This document shows, piece after piece, positions 22,953 to 34,547 of a stretch of DNA of 64,000 bases. Source of the stretch: Larix kaempferi. Its lineage: Eukaryota > Streptophyta > Pinopsida > Pinales > Pinaceae. Positions within the stretch are counted from its first letter, which is position 1. Each line of letters starts with the position of its first letter. The notes beneath the pieces were generated by a model that saw only the letters and a list, made by a program, of their open reading frames with translations, ran no database searches and had not been told where the DNA came from. The stretch is from assembly GCA_027924585.1 (NCBI GenBank), contig BSBM01001445.1, positions 930,001-994,000 of the forward strand, given 5' to 3'. A program made the translations under genes and the position numbers.

Positions 22953-25715
22953 TGTTATCACTAAAATATGTTCCTTGACTGCAAAAGGAGCATGGCTAGT
23001 GAATCTTTAAAATTGGTTTAATGGACAACTGAGTTGATAGAGTGATGGAGATATAACATTACAAAAATCAAGCTAGGTTTAAAGATCAAACTGCCAGAAA
23101 TGTATCACTATCATGTACAGCAATAAAAAAGGGATACAAGCATAACTCGGTGAAAGAAGTGAATTAGGTTATGTATTCAAGCATTAAAGATAATTGCATA
23201 TTAATTAAGAGAATCATGGCATGGATTGATAAGACCACACATGGAAAAAATAATGATAACATGTAACACAGTTATTAAAATAGAACAGGTTCGTATGATC
23301 ACAATCATTTCAAATCAAAGCAGCCTTTCATATTAAGGTAAAACATATCACATGCTACAACAGTCTGACCTCTAATACATCCTCAGCCCTTTCGGCTGGA
23401 AATCTCTCTCTTATGTCCTTACCAATCCATTTTATATAAAATTACATCAATGAACTACCACTAGTTTGAAGAAACAAAATCTATCTAAAAATAAAAAATA
23501 AAAAATAATCTAGAACTATCTGCAAGAAATCTGGAACCATCGATATCCTAAGCTTAATTTGGACAATTGTTGGTCTCGAAATTTAAATTTGATTTGGATT
23601 TGGTAATATTCTTCCATCAAATGCTTTAACTGCTGTTGGAATGTTTTGAATGTTGATCCCCCATTGAATTTGGAGTTGATCCTTGAATGCCACATAATAC
23701 TCTGTCACCTGTCAACTGTCATAACTCTATTTAACCATTTAATGTTGATTCTATCCCTAAAGATATGGACTTGATCCTCAAATGTTGCCTTCAAATTTGA
23801 GATGGACCTCTTGAAATCCTATGGCTTCCAGGTACTCAATCTATGACTCAAATTTAACTTTTCCATTTGGCTCTTTTTTTTTAAGAACAACATTATTCTA
23901 TCACCTCTTTTAACCAATTATTCATTGATAAACTGTTAACACCCAAAAAGTGTTCACTACCTCATCTACCTCATTACATGGCTCATTTGTCCATTGTCCT
24001 ACCATATTTCCCTTTAAAACCCAAAAAATCCCACTAAAAAGCCTCCAAAAGGCCTAAAATGCCTCCAAAAGGCCACAAAACCCTCAAAAAAGCCTCAAAA
24101 AGGCTAAAAACCCCTTTTTCCTCCAAAAATATCCAAAATTCCTCTAAAAATAGCAAAAACCCCCTAAAAAGGGAAGAAAAAATATAAAATAATGAGGAAA
24201 AGGAGGAAAAAACCCTATACAGCTGCCCTAAACCATATGGTTCCCAAAACCATGGGCCAGCACTCCACCACCAAAAAACTATAAATAGGTGATGGAGACC
24301 CCTTATTCCACATCCACAATCAAGTATACCCTTACTCTGCCAAAATCTCTCTCGAAACCCTAGTTCACCATTGAACTTCTTTCACCTTGAGAGCCCCTTT
24401 TGGCCCATTTCCACCATTGGAGAAAGAGAAGAAGCAAGTTGGAGCTTGGAGCAACCCTCTTGGACATTGCAAAGAGCTTCACCAACCTTCACATTGGAGG
24501 TAATATTAATACAAAAACTATTATTTACATTTTGTTGTTTATGTTTCATGCACATGTTTTAGAGTACTTTACATTTCAGTTTTAGCATAATAATTTCCAT
24601 TTACTGAACTGCTACTAAGGAGTCCCTTCTCCTCAGTAGGTGCTCATTTGAACATGCTAGGGGTAAAACCCTAGCTACCTAAACGTGTAGATGCATCAGC
24701 AAACCCTGTGAATCTGCTATTTCTGTCACTCGAGTATCGACCTCTATATAGAACCCAGATTTGGCTCCTATCTCAACAACTGATCATTTATTAAGGAGAT
24801 CCACTTCCTGGTTGTCAAATTTACATTTGCACTTCGATGATTTTCTTGATCCAAGGAGAGAATCTCACTCTAACGAAACTCTAGTAGATAGGTTGATCTC
24901 ATACAAGAGTCCAGGATCTACACACGACTCTACCCATGGCATTGATATGTATGTTGAATACCCTAAGTTGGCACTTGTGCAAATGTATTCAACAGTTTGC
25001 ATAGGGTTGCATCTAACACATGGAACATTTGTTTGCTGGTGTTTAAAGCTTTCTGTCCTCGACACCTATGCACAATTTCTAGGAAATAATGCTTTGCCTC
25101 GAACATTTCTTCTTAAATGAATTCTTCACAAAAACCATTTAATCATTCAACACATGGCCTTCGGATGCTTTAAAACATTGTTCCTTCATGGTGCTGGATG
25201 TATGATTCTAGACAGTCTTTCTTTTGGCAAGCTGTGGACATTTGCATTGATAGACAAGTGCAACTGAAACTCAGGCTTTTGACACTTGCTGTGTATGATA
25301 TCATTGAAAACTTAATGTACACATCTGTCTAAATATTTGATGGACGCATTTTGCATAAGTGTCCCTCCAAAAGATTCCCTTTTTAAAATAATGAAGCTGC
25401 TAAACAGCTGTTGAGATACCATCATCAGTCACGCTCTTCAGATTCGTGCAACAACAATTATAAATCTCCAAACCATAAATAATTTCTAACTGTCTGCTTA
25501 AAATTCAACCTGGGACAAACTGCGAATTGTTTCTTCTTTTTATTGATGTAAACTTTAGCCATGAATAAAAAACTGGGCTTCATTCTTTTAAGAAGTTGTA
25601 ATTGATTGCAACACAATCAATCCTTTGAAGAGCTTCGATTGGGAAATATGCCATTGACTAATCACCTTAGTTGTAGAAAAATTGAGCAAATTGTAGGACA
25701 AACCTGGTGACAACA
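22953..25715 (-). repeat. Gag-only element 3' LTR (contains a solo LTR)
   Basis: Begins TGTTATCACTAAAA and ends GGTGACAACA on the plus strand. Removing the 746-bp solo LTR and one 5-bp duplication leaves 2,012 bases, matching the 2,014-base partner LTR. Confidence 0.9.
23934..24679 (+). repeat. Solo LTR, TGTTAACACCC family
   Basis: Begins TGTTAACACCCAAAAAGTG like the LTRs at 52095 and 60534, carries the family TATA region ACTATAAATAGG (24279-24290), and ends CTAGCTACC (terminal CA lost). The 5-bp duplication TAAAC flanks it (23929-23933 and 24680-24684). The sister LTR shows the pre-insertion sequence at 28455. No internal region remains, as after recombination between two LTRs. Short frames at 24371-24585 are within it and are not genes. 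Confidence 0.88.
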
Positions 25716-26153
25716 TATGGCTCAGGATGGGGATGGAATGCTCCTTGTAAGTTGCCAAGAAATGCAAACCAAGTGCCTTCCATTCCATCTATGCAATCAC
25801 TTCTATAAGCAAATTGAAATATGTATAGTGCCTTATCCATTGGGCAATGGAGTCTTCATGGTGCTGCAAACCCACCAACTGAAAAGTGATTCAAACTCAT
25901 AGTCTGCAAACTGAAGATCGCAATCTGTTATGTTGTATATCAAATTTTGAAATGATCCTACTCTGTACCAGTGGTCCATTGGACTGGAGCCTTATTCAAT
26001 TAATTCATCTGAACTACTGAACACCATAACAAGTTACTAGAAACAAACTGGATGCTGAGACTAGTCCTTGCAGTGAAAATTGAGATCCAATGCTCGAAAA
26101 GTGAGCTTATTTATTTACATTATTACCTATTCTAACCAACTGAACTCATTTTT
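25716..26153 (-). other. Non-coding tail of the gag-only element
   Basis: About 440 bases between the gag stop and the 3' LTR. No reading frame with a motif and no clear polypurine tract on the coding strand were found. The bases next to the LTR read CATCCTGAGCCATA on the minus strand. Confidence 0.4.
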
Positions 26154-27296
26154 TCAAATATATACAAATTTCCAAAAGAATCTCTCAAGCAGTTGATTAC
26201 TCATCATGCCTGGATATTGCATGCTACATAAAACATGAGAAGAATGTAAGAAGTGCAGTACGTGATCAATGATGAATTCATAATTAGTACTGCAAATTTG
26301 TACCAAACTCAAAGCTGCAACATCATGGGCCTTTTGACAAAATAAATCCATTAAAACAACTACTGGATCATGAAAGTCACAGTGAAATCCTCTCCGATTA
26401 AGAAGAAAAGCCAGCTCATGTGAAAAATATGTTGCATTACATATTCTTCTATCCTTTTGTTCTGAGTTGAAAGGTACACAACTCGGGCTGATGAAATCAT
26501 TCAAATAAACTTCCACTACATCAAAAAAAACTATCTCTTCTTCGTGTTCCATCTGCGTATTTTCTACTTCATAGTTGTTGTTAATTCCATTTGTCTGCAA
26601 AACTAGAGGTTGCTGCAACTTGCTTTCAGTGTTTTGAAATATTTCCAGTGATATCTGACTAAGAGACATCTGATCCTCATGATTTATAGCTAGAGTAGAC
26701 ATCTTTTCAGATCCATAACAATTAGAAAAAATTGCAGCAGATGAAACTTCAGAAACTTGATTATTTGCGTGTACTCCACTTCCTTGAGAAAACGGATCAG
26801 TTTGGAAATCATTGAAACATTGTTGAAGATCGTGCAGAACAATTTCATGTTCAATGATTTCTTGATTACCAACATTCTGATCTTTAATATTGATAAATTT
26901 TCTATATAAAAGTTTAAATTCCATACAGCATTCCTCATACAAAAAATCATTTCCATAACCTTGTTTGCAATGATTATTAAATGCAATATGAAAATATTTC
27001 GGTGAATGAATGCTAGCAATAGGGAGGGTTCTACACCACTCCTGAGCATGCCCTTCCAAAGAAAATATGAACATTTTAATAAGAACATCCTCGTGGTCAA
27101 TATTTAGCCTATGCATACACGTGAAAATACAATAGATGTTCACCAAGATGATCATAATCTTTTCTTTAAAATTTGGAAGGCAAAGTTCCCACATTTCTCT
27201 ATCAGGAACAAAATTGAGAAAACTAGATATCTTTGAGAAATCACAAAATTTGTACCTCGCAGCCACGATGGCCTCCATTCGATCATTTGATGTCAT
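26154..27296 (-). CDS. gag: Gag-like protein of the gag-only element
   Basis: A 380-residue uninterrupted frame, the only one in the element, starting about 140 bases after the primer region. The central part has the retrotransposon gag pattern: HRLNIDHEDVLIKMFIFSL, GHAQEWCRTLP, then a predicted helix around KYFHIAFNNHCKQGYG (residues about 60-125). The C-terminal two-thirds is Asn/Gln/Glu-rich without a CCHC zinc knuckle. No protease or RT follows before the stop. It remains open although its LTRs are clearly diverged, so either selection or chance kept it open. An alternative reading is an unrelated captured frame, but the gag pattern and position favour gag. Confidence 0.65.
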   Translation of the reverse strand: MTSNDRMEAIVAARYKFCDFSKISSFLNFVPDREMWELCLPNFKEKIMIILVNIYCIFTCMHRLNIDHEDVLIKMFIFSLEGHAQEWCRTLPIASIHSPKYFHIAFNNHCKQGYGNDFLYEECCMEFKLLYRKFINIKDQNVGNQEIIEHEIVLHDLQQCFNDFQTDPFSQGSGVHANNQVSEVSSAAIFSNCYGSEKMSTLAINHEDQMSLSQISLEIFQNTESKLQQPLVLQTNGINNNYEVENTQMEHEEEIVFFDVVEVYLNDFISPSCVPFNSEQKDRRICNATYFSHELAFLLNRRGFHCDFHDPVVVLMDLFCQKAHDVAALSLVQICSTNYEFIIDHVLHFLHSSHVLCSMQYPGMMSNQLLERFFWKFVYI

Positions 27297-27435
27297 TCTG
27301 GGTCTTCAACCAATGGAGTCACCTCTGGATTCTTTGGAGTCGCCCAGTAAAGAAATCTGTAGTCCAATAAGTGTCCACTTCTTGTTCACTGTCAAGAAGA
27401 GGATCTACTCAATATGAAACCTCGGGGAGAATGAC

Positions 27436-27470
27436 TTCGTTCCTCTGTCCCTGGCAACGGCGACAGAAAA
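27436..27470 (-). other. Primer-binding-site region of the gag-only element
   Basis: Directly after the 5' LTR the minus strand reads TTTTCTGTCGCCGTTGCCAG and then GGACAG. The GTCGCCGTTGCC core resembles the primer site of plant Athila/Tat-type elements; the exact tRNA is not assigned. Confidence 0.6.
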
Positions 27471-29484
27471 TGTTATCACTAAAAGATGTTCCTTGACTAC
27501 AGAAGGAGCATGGATAGTGAATATTTATAATTGGTTTAATGGATAACTGAGTTGATAGAGTGATGGAGATATAACAGTACAAAAATCAAGCTAGGTTTAA
27601 ATATCAAACTGCCAAAAATGTATCACTATCATGTAAAGCAATAGAAAAGGGCTGCGAGCATAACTTTGTGAAAGAAGTGAATCAGTTTCTGTATTCAAGC
27701 ATTAAAGATAATTGCATATTAATTAAGAGAATCATGGCATGGATTGATAAGACCACACACAGACAAAATAATGATAACATGTAACACAGTTATTAAAATA
27801 GAACAGGTTCATATGATCACAATCATTTCAAATCAAAGCAGCCTTTCATATTAAGGTAAAACATAATACATGTTGCAACAGTCTAACCTCTAATACATCC
27901 TCAACCCTTTCGGTTGGAACTCTCTCTCTTATGCCCTTACAAACAATCCATTTTATATAAAATTACATCAATGAACTACCACTAGTTCGATGAAACAAAA
28001 TCTATCTAAAAATAAAAAATAAAAAACAATCTAGAACTATCTGCCAGAAATCTGGAACCATCGATATCCTAAGCTTAATTTGGACAATTGTTGGTCTCGA
28101 AATTTAAATTTGATTTGGATCTGGTAATATTCTTCCATCAAATGCTTTAATTTCTACTGAAATGTTTTGAATGCTGATCGTCCATTGAATTTGGAGCTTG
28201 ATCCTTGACTGCCACATAATACTCTATCACCTGTCACCTATCATAACTGTAATTGACCATTTAATGTTGATTATATTCCTAAAGATTTGGACTTGATCCT
28301 CAAATGTTGCCTTCAAATCTGAGATGGACGTCTTGGAATCCTGTAGCTTCCAAGTACTTGATCTATGACTCAAATTATGATCTGCCATTTGTCTCTTTTT
28401 TTTGAAAAATAGCATTATTCTACCACCTCTTTTAACCAATTCTTCATTGATAAATGTGTAGATGCATCAACAAACCCTGTGACTCTGCTATTTATGTCAC
28501 TCAAGTATTGAACTCTATATAGAAACTAGATTTTCCTCCTATATCAATAGCTGAACATTTATCAAGGTGATCCACTTCCTGGCTATCAAATTTACATTTG
28601 CACTTCGATGATTTTCTTGATCAAAGGAGAGAATATCACTCTGACGAAACTTTAGTAGACAGGTCGATCTCATACAAGACTTCAGGATCTACACATGACT
28701 CTACCCATAGCGTTGATATGTATGCTGAATACCCTAAGTTGGCACCTGTGCAAATGTATTCAATAATTTGCAAAGGGTTGCATCTAACACATGGAACATC
28801 TGTTTGATGGCGTTTAAAGCTTTCTATCCTTGAAACCTATGCACAATTTCTAGGCAATAATGCTTTGCCTCGAAAATTTCTTCTTAAATGAATTCTTCAC
28901 AAAAAACCCTGAATCATTTAACACAAAGCCTTCGGATGCTTTAAAACATTGTTCGTTCATGGCACTGGATGTATGGTTTTGGACAGTCTTTCTTTTGGCG
29001 AGTTGTGGATATTTGCATTGATAGACAAGTGCAACTGAAACTCAGGCTTTTGACACTTGCTGCGTATGATATCATTGAAAAATTAATGTACACATCTGTC
29101 TAGATATTTGATTGACGCGTTCTGTATAAGTGTCCCTCCAAAAGATTCCCTTTTTAAAATAATGAAGCTACTAAACAGATGCTGAGCTACCATCATCTGT
29201 CACGCTCTTAATATTGGTGCAACAACAATTATAAATTTCCAAACCATAAATAATTTCTAACTGTCTACTTAAAATTCAACCTGGGACAAACTGCAAATAG
29301 TCTCTTCTTTTTAGATGTAAAATCCAGCCATGAATAAAACACTCGGCTTTAGTCTTTCAAGAAATTGTAATTGAATGCAACACAATCAATCCTTTGAAGA
29401 TCTTCGATTGGGAAATACGCCATTGACTAATCACCTTAATAGTAGAAAAATTGAGCAAATTGTAGGACAAATCTGGTGACAATA
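27471..29484 (-). repeat. Gag-only element 5' LTR
   Basis: The plus strand reads TGTTATCACTAAAAG at the left and GGTGACAATA at the right, CA having become TA. At 28455 it retains the uninterrupted sequence TTGATAAATGTGTAG where the sister LTR carries the solo LTR. Confidence 0.9.
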
Positions 29485-29489
29485 GGTTA

Positions 29490-29904
29490 TTAGACTACCC
29501 TAGTGGGGTCGGCCCAATAACATGTGGATGGGTTATTAGGCTTCCTTAGGAAGTCGACCCAGTTAGAGTAAAAGGAAAGTCAAAGTAAAGTATAAATAGA
29601 GAGTGTGACTCTCTCATTTATTCATTCATTCACTCACTCACTTTGCATTAGTGAGAGAGAGGAGGAGTGCACACAAGTGGAGGAGGAGTAGCTGCTACAA
29701 ACATTTATCATTTGGGGATTCATCTTGGTGATCTTTGTATTAGTGCTTATTCTATCTTTGAGGAAGTTGCGGGGTTTTTCACCTTCTTGGTTTTCCCCAG
29801 TGAAATGCTTTGTGTCTCTTGTCTCTTTTGTTTGATATGTTGTACATGTTGTTCTCTTAGTTAAGATCCTAGATCATATTGAATTAAATGATGAAAAACT
29901 AATA
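29490..29904 (+). repeat. Copia 3' LTR, second part
   Basis: This continues the 3' LTR with TTAGACTACCCTAGTGGGGTC, keeps TATAAATAGA (29591-29600), and ends ACTAATA (CA changed to TA). Element X sequence resumes after the GTTTT duplication. Confidence 0.9.
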
Positions 29905-29926
29905 GTTTTAGACAATGAGGTATTGA

Positions 29927-30178
29927 TCAAATGGTAGGATGTTCTTCACTCAAATTTTTCCATTCGATTAGAAGTTCTTGCACATCAATTGGAGTATTAA
30001 TATTTTCTTTGGAATCAATAAATTTAGGTGTATTAGGCCTTGGTATTCTTTGAAATTCATTTACTCTATTATGGGGTCTTGTGCTTGAGAAAATATGCTC
30101 ACCCATTGACTTCTTTTCCTTGAAACAGGAACTACTGTTGCCTCCTATTACCCTTTTGATCCCAAGTTGGCTAGCCAA
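29927..30178 (-). pseudogene. Element X internal reading frame, N-terminal part
   Basis: An 83-residue open frame (MASQLGIKRVIGG, then FQRIPRPNTPKFID) lies about 260 bases downstream of the minus-strand primer site. That is where gag starts in LTR elements. The copia insertion separates it from the continuing frame at 16467. The two parts are offset by a frameshift and a stop near the insertion point, so element X was probably decayed before or after the insertion. The family is not recognised, and lack of a zinc knuckle leaves a gag assignment open. Confidence 0.4.
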
Positions 30179-30442
30179 AAATTCAAATTATTTCATCATA
30201 TGCTTGTTCATGTCTCTGATACCACTTGTAATGTCTTAAACAAATGGTTTCATGAGTTTCCTAAGCTTCTCACCCTCATCTGAGGTTCCCTTTTCATCCG
30301 TAGTCATAGTTTCCTAAAAAACATTGCTCTTCTTTTCCTACTTTTTCCTCTTCAACAAAAACACTTTTGGTTTCAATATATAATGGTGGTCCCTGACTTG
30401 TTTTCCTCATTAATATCATACCACATCAGGTTCCAATATCAT

Positions 30443-30454
30443 GCTCTGATACCA
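30443..30454 (-). other. Primer binding site, initiator-Met type (element X)
   Basis: The minus strand reads TGGTATCAGAGC followed by ATG. This 12-base match to the complement of the plant initiator-Met tRNA 3' end directly follows the LTR. It primes first-strand DNA synthesis. Confidence 0.8.
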
Positions 30455-30455
30455 T

Positions 30456-32582
30456 TATAATTTCCCTTTTTAGAAATTTATTAAAATGGTGAAATTTGCA
30501 ACTTTTTCCACTTCGATATTTGACTAGTCGTGGGTTCTTGACCTCCAAATGGCTCCAAATGCTCCCAAATTGTCACAAAAGGTGTATGAATGGTTTTAGT
30601 ACATAAATATTATGTTAAAATATTCTTTATAATCTTCAATAGGCTTCTTCAACTCTCCTTTAATTTCTATCCAAAGTAGGGATCTTGACTAGCAATTTCT
30701 CTTTCACTAGTATTGCTCTCTTGGTCTCCAAATGACTCCAAATGCTTGTATAATGGGTCTGAAGGTATTTGAGAGGTATTAATACATATAAAATAGGATT
30801 ATGGGTACTTAAAAACCCTTAAAAAACTTCTGCAACATTCATTTACAATCTGGACAAACTAGGGAAGATTACTAGTAATTTCGAGCTTCAAATCCCCCAA
30901 GGGTAGTGGACAAAGATTGCTTCCCAAATGCTGTTAAACCCTTCCAAATTTCTGAACAGAGGTATGGTAATGATAATTGGCTTTAATTATATCCCCAATT
31001 TATCCTTAATTAGTTCTTATGGCCTTCTTCAACTCCTTAAAATCATATGTTTATATGCAAGATTTCACATAGGGGGAAAAGCTAGTTATTTTCACCATGA
31101 CTTATGAAATTTGATTTTTAGGTGTCAAGGGCTTATGATCTGTTAATGAAACTTGTTAATAACTTTAATAAAACTACATACATAAAAAAAATCACATATA
31201 ATAACTGATATAACTCGAAATAATGTCTCTTCAAACTCCAACAACAAGATCTAGGGGAACTGACATCATTTATGCATTGTTTGGTATTTTTAAATAAATC
31301 CACTTTGTATTTAGACCTAAGAGTATCATGAGCATTAAAAAAAGAGTATATATATATCATATTAAAAATATATGGGTCCTCAATATCTATCCCAAATATT
31401 TCATCACCTCAACAAGTGCACCTCTCCTCAAGGAGCAAGAATATGCCAATAAATAGAAGAATGGTTGTAGAAGCAAGCTGAAAGAGATGTGACCATGAGA
31501 TGACCTATAGATTCAAATTGGACCAAAAGAATCCATTAAAGATCCAAATTAAATTTTTGAGTGGCCTTTCCAATTACCAACTAGGATGGGAATCTTTCAC
31601 CCTCGAAATTGGTGCTAAGGCAAGTAGAGTAGCACTCCACTAGCTCTCCTCTCCCAAATGCAACATGCAAATTCTAAAATGATAAAAAGCTAACATCCTT
31701 CTTTTTTATTGTATTTTATAAACTTCTAAGTTCCTCCATGGGTCTAATTCCTCCCAAGAGCTTCATGCCAACTCAAGATGGGAAGACATTCCCAAGTATG
31801 ACACTTGTCCTTCCAATTCTAGCCCTCTCCTTCTCCAAATTCGAATTGGTGTCTCTTTGCATGCCCTAACTCACTTGAGCGCCCTCTTGGAGACTATGTT
31901 TATCCCTGGCATGTCATATATGTAATATTTCATCCTTTAGGTCTTATTTGTGTCATAGGTGTCATATAATCTTCAGCATTGTTGTCATAGAGCTAGGGAA
32001 TATAGTCCAAGTGTTTCACTAGCTCCAAAGTGCCCATTCATCTTCCATGGGAGTTACTCTTCCACTCCAATTAGAACTTAATTGATTCATGACAAGTATA
32101 TTGACCTTCCAACTCATCCCAAGAACCTTGGGCTTCTTATGGATTCAAAATGACAAGAGGAGGTTGCCATGTGGCATAGAGAATCTAGCTTGTGTGGGTC
32201 CCACATCCTCCATGTGTCTTCATGATCAATTGCCACTTTGATTTTCCCTTATATTTATTTATTTAGCTCCTTTATTAAATATTTATTCCATTATAATATT
32301 CAAATATCATTTATTATCCCCCTTATTTCAAATCCCAAAGCTTCCACCCTCTAACCTAGGGAACTAGTAATTTTCCTCCATGGTAGTGCATTTGGATGGG
32401 TATATTACAACTTTGAATTGGGAATTTCTCTTAATGTGATCAACCTTGCCCATTTGGATCTAATTTCATATTATTACTAACTTGGACTTCATTCTTGGCA
32501 TTTATTTGACCCTTAGCATCCATTTGACAAACTATCATGAGTATGGCCAAGGGGCTTAGGCCATTGTGACCCAAAATTTTCA
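30456..32582 (-). repeat. Element X 5' LTR
   Basis: This is the partner of 12225-14366. Its minus-strand end abuts the TGGTATCAGAGC primer site. The right-hand edge near 32582 is less certain because this copy lacks a few bases present in the other copy next to the terminus (CAATG before CCAAATTTT). Confidence 0.75.
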
Positions 32583-32950
32583 CTTGAGTACCAGAGCACT
32601 ACTAGTGTGCTATTTTTCTTCCAGCTATATGTTGTGTTATATATCCACATTGTATTGGTCGGTGGCTATAATCTGATTGGTTCATATAGCTACACATTGT
32701 ATTGGTCGGGGGCTATGATCTCATTTGCTCACATTGATTGACACTGTATTAATCAGTGGCTATGTTGTGTGTCATGAAAGGTATCTACAATGTCTTTTTT
32801 CTTATCCATGCTCTCATATTTGGTTCCATGGATCTGTAGTATATTGTTTGGTGGACATGCTTTATTCATGTTCCGAGCATGGGTATTCCTACCTTGAGGA
32901 TGATGCTTTATTCTTGTTCTAAGCATGGGTATGCCTACCTCGAGGATGAT

Positions 32951-32994
<44 letters not shown>
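32951..32994. repeat. ATAG microsatellite
   Basis: Eleven uninterrupted ATAG units. The surrounding 32583-33160 has no gene. A phrase on the theme 'CACATTGTATTGGTCGG(T/G)GGCTAT' recurs about three times between 32650 and 32765. Confidence 0.95.
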
Positions 32995-33162
32995 CTTACT
33001 GGATGATTGATTGCAGAGTCTTCCATGATGACTTGCCTCCTAGCTCCTACCTTGCCCATATACTTACTCTCCTTACAACATTACCTTATTGTAAAGTGTT
33101 TCGGCCATCAGTTCCTCTTCTAAAATCACACTTTAGGGGGAATCTATTATATTTTTATTTGA

Positions 33163-34128
33163 CACCTTTGAGCCTCATATCAACCTCATCAATATTCCAT
33201 GACTGAGACACTCAGATTCTACCTTAATTTCCAACTTGATTACCTCAGTTTTGATCAGTTTACCTTCAGGATTGCACCTTTCGTTCTAGAAACCTATGAT
33301 CCAACCCCTAGATCACAACTTTTCTTTTAGAAACATGTGATCCAAGCACAATTTTCCCTATTCTATGGGTGCGATCTCGACGTACAACTTGATTTTTTGA
33401 GGAGTTCCAAGGAGATCATGATTGTATGAGTTGGATCCTTCGCAGCACAATCTTGGGAACTCACAGTTATATTGGGTTTCCTAAGTTCTATAAGTATAGA
33501 TCCTTCCTCTCTTCCTACTGCATCAAGCTATAAATAGAGGTCATGTCAAGGGTAAAAGGGACCCAAGAGAAATAGTGAGTATTTTTTTCCCAATTTCATC
33601 CTCTCCCTTCCTTTAGACATCACCATTGTGAGAGCCCAACCTTTGGTGACATGGGATAGGAGGAGCATAAATTAAGGAGCCAACAAAATTCCCTCATCAT
33701 GATTCAAGGTAAACTCACGTGATGTATTAATTATGCTATTATTTCTATATAAATGTTAATGGTTTCCCCCATTCATGTTGTTCTCATAATAATATATTGT
33801 TGGTCTATCTATTTCATTGAATGATTAGATTAGATTTATCTTCTTTCATGCATAATTGAAAGCTTTGAGAAAGGTGTTTCCTTTGTCTCTTTGTGTGCAA
33901 ATATTAGGTGTTTATAGGTTGGATCATAACATCTCTATGGACTACACCGGATCGGATATACGAAGGATGACTTTCAAGTTAAAGGTATGTTATCATCATC
34001 TATTCCTTTAATTGAATGCATGGTTAAAAGAAGACGAACAACTGGAAATTGTTGGCATATTCCTTTACTATATGTCTTGGATATTGGGCACACCTAAGGG
34101 GGGTCTCACCTATCCCTAGGAGATATTT
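33163..34128 (+). repeat. Left arm of a long inverted repeat
   Basis: From ACACCTTTGAGCCTCAT to CTAGGAGATATTT. It is repeated in inverse orientation at 34548-35507 with obvious but incomplete identity and small indels. No reading frame inside has a recognised domain. Confidence 0.8.
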
Positions 34129-34547
34129 GATTTAGAACAATAGATAGGGTGATACAGGGGATGGATCATGACTTGAAAGAAGGAAACTTTCAATTTAAAT
34201 GTGTGGGATCACAGTAGACAAGTAGTATGCATGGTTGGATTGCAAGTACCAAGCTATGCAACCCACGGTCAAAAGGATGGATCACATATTTTAAGAAGTA
34301 AACCGATGGTCAAAGGTCTTAGATCGATCTTTAACAACATAAATATGTGATCCAGTGCAGTATGGAATGAAAAAACACATATATGACCCCAAATACGAGA
34401 GATCTAGCAGGGACCACTTCCCATATGCCCAGAGAAAATGAAAACAAATGCAGATCAAGAATCAAACTTAAAAAAGGATAAGGTAAACCAAATAAAACAC
34501 TCAACACAAATCGGTACCCAATAAAGTCTCCAATTCTGTTACGAAGA

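Larger units (their letters stand above)
22953..29484 (-). mobile_element. Gag-only LTR retrotransposon nested in the copia 3' LTR
   Basis: LTRs of about 2.01 kb (22953-25715, enlarged by a solo-LTR insertion, and 27471-29484) flank only 1,755 bases of internal DNA. The flanking target duplication is perfect: GGTTA at 22948-22952 and 29485-29489. On the minus strand the right LTR ends GATAACA and is followed by TTTTCTGTCGCCGTTGCCAG, a primer-site region of the type seen in plant Athila/Tat-group Ty3 elements. The internal region holds one gag-like frame and nothing resembling pol. It would depend on enzymes from another element. The LTRs differ at roughly 20 of the first 235 positions by eye, so the insertion is old. 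Confidence 0.9.
16468..29904 (+). mobile_element. Ty1/copia retrotransposon inserted in element X
   Basis: LTRs of about 636 bp begin at 16468 and 22733, both TGTTGATGTATTTG. The 3' LTR is split by a second insertion (22953-29489) and ends at 29904. The 5' LTR is followed at once by TGGTATCAGAGC. The flanks give a near-perfect 5-bp target duplication: GTTTG (16463-16467) and GTTTT (29905-29909). The RT-RNase H half of pol is present (19860-21382). Gag, protease and integrase are not recognisable between 17116 and 19860, so the copy is defective. A 1.3-kb repetitive non-coding tail separates pol from the 3' LTR. Confidence 0.92.
12225..32582 (-). mobile_element. Element X: LTR retrotransposon with initiator-Met primer site, no pol seen
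   Basis: Two direct repeats of about 2.1 kb (12225-14366 and 30456-32582) bracket the interval. On the minus strand the right-hand copy is followed immediately by TGGTATCAGAGC (30454-30443), the classic initiator-Met primer site, and the left-hand copy is preceded by a purine-rich GGGAAGGGAGGA tract. That fixes the orientation as minus. Removing the copia insertion (16468-29904 plus its duplicated target) leaves only about 2.6 kb of internal sequence, with one unidentified reading frame and no recognisable protease, RT or integrase. No target duplication could be matched, so the outer ends are uncertain by about 10 bases. Confidence 0.75.

Noticed and set aside
24371-25120. Frames in and after the solo LTR (63, 61, 119 residues)
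   Set aside because: They lie in LTR DNA; the part after the solo LTR is partly repeated at 28598-28807 in the sister LTR but carries different breaks and no motif.
32583-33160. Possible right-hand target duplication of element X
   Set aside because: The sequence after 32582 (CTTGA) does not match the left flank CATTC, so no duplication was assigned.
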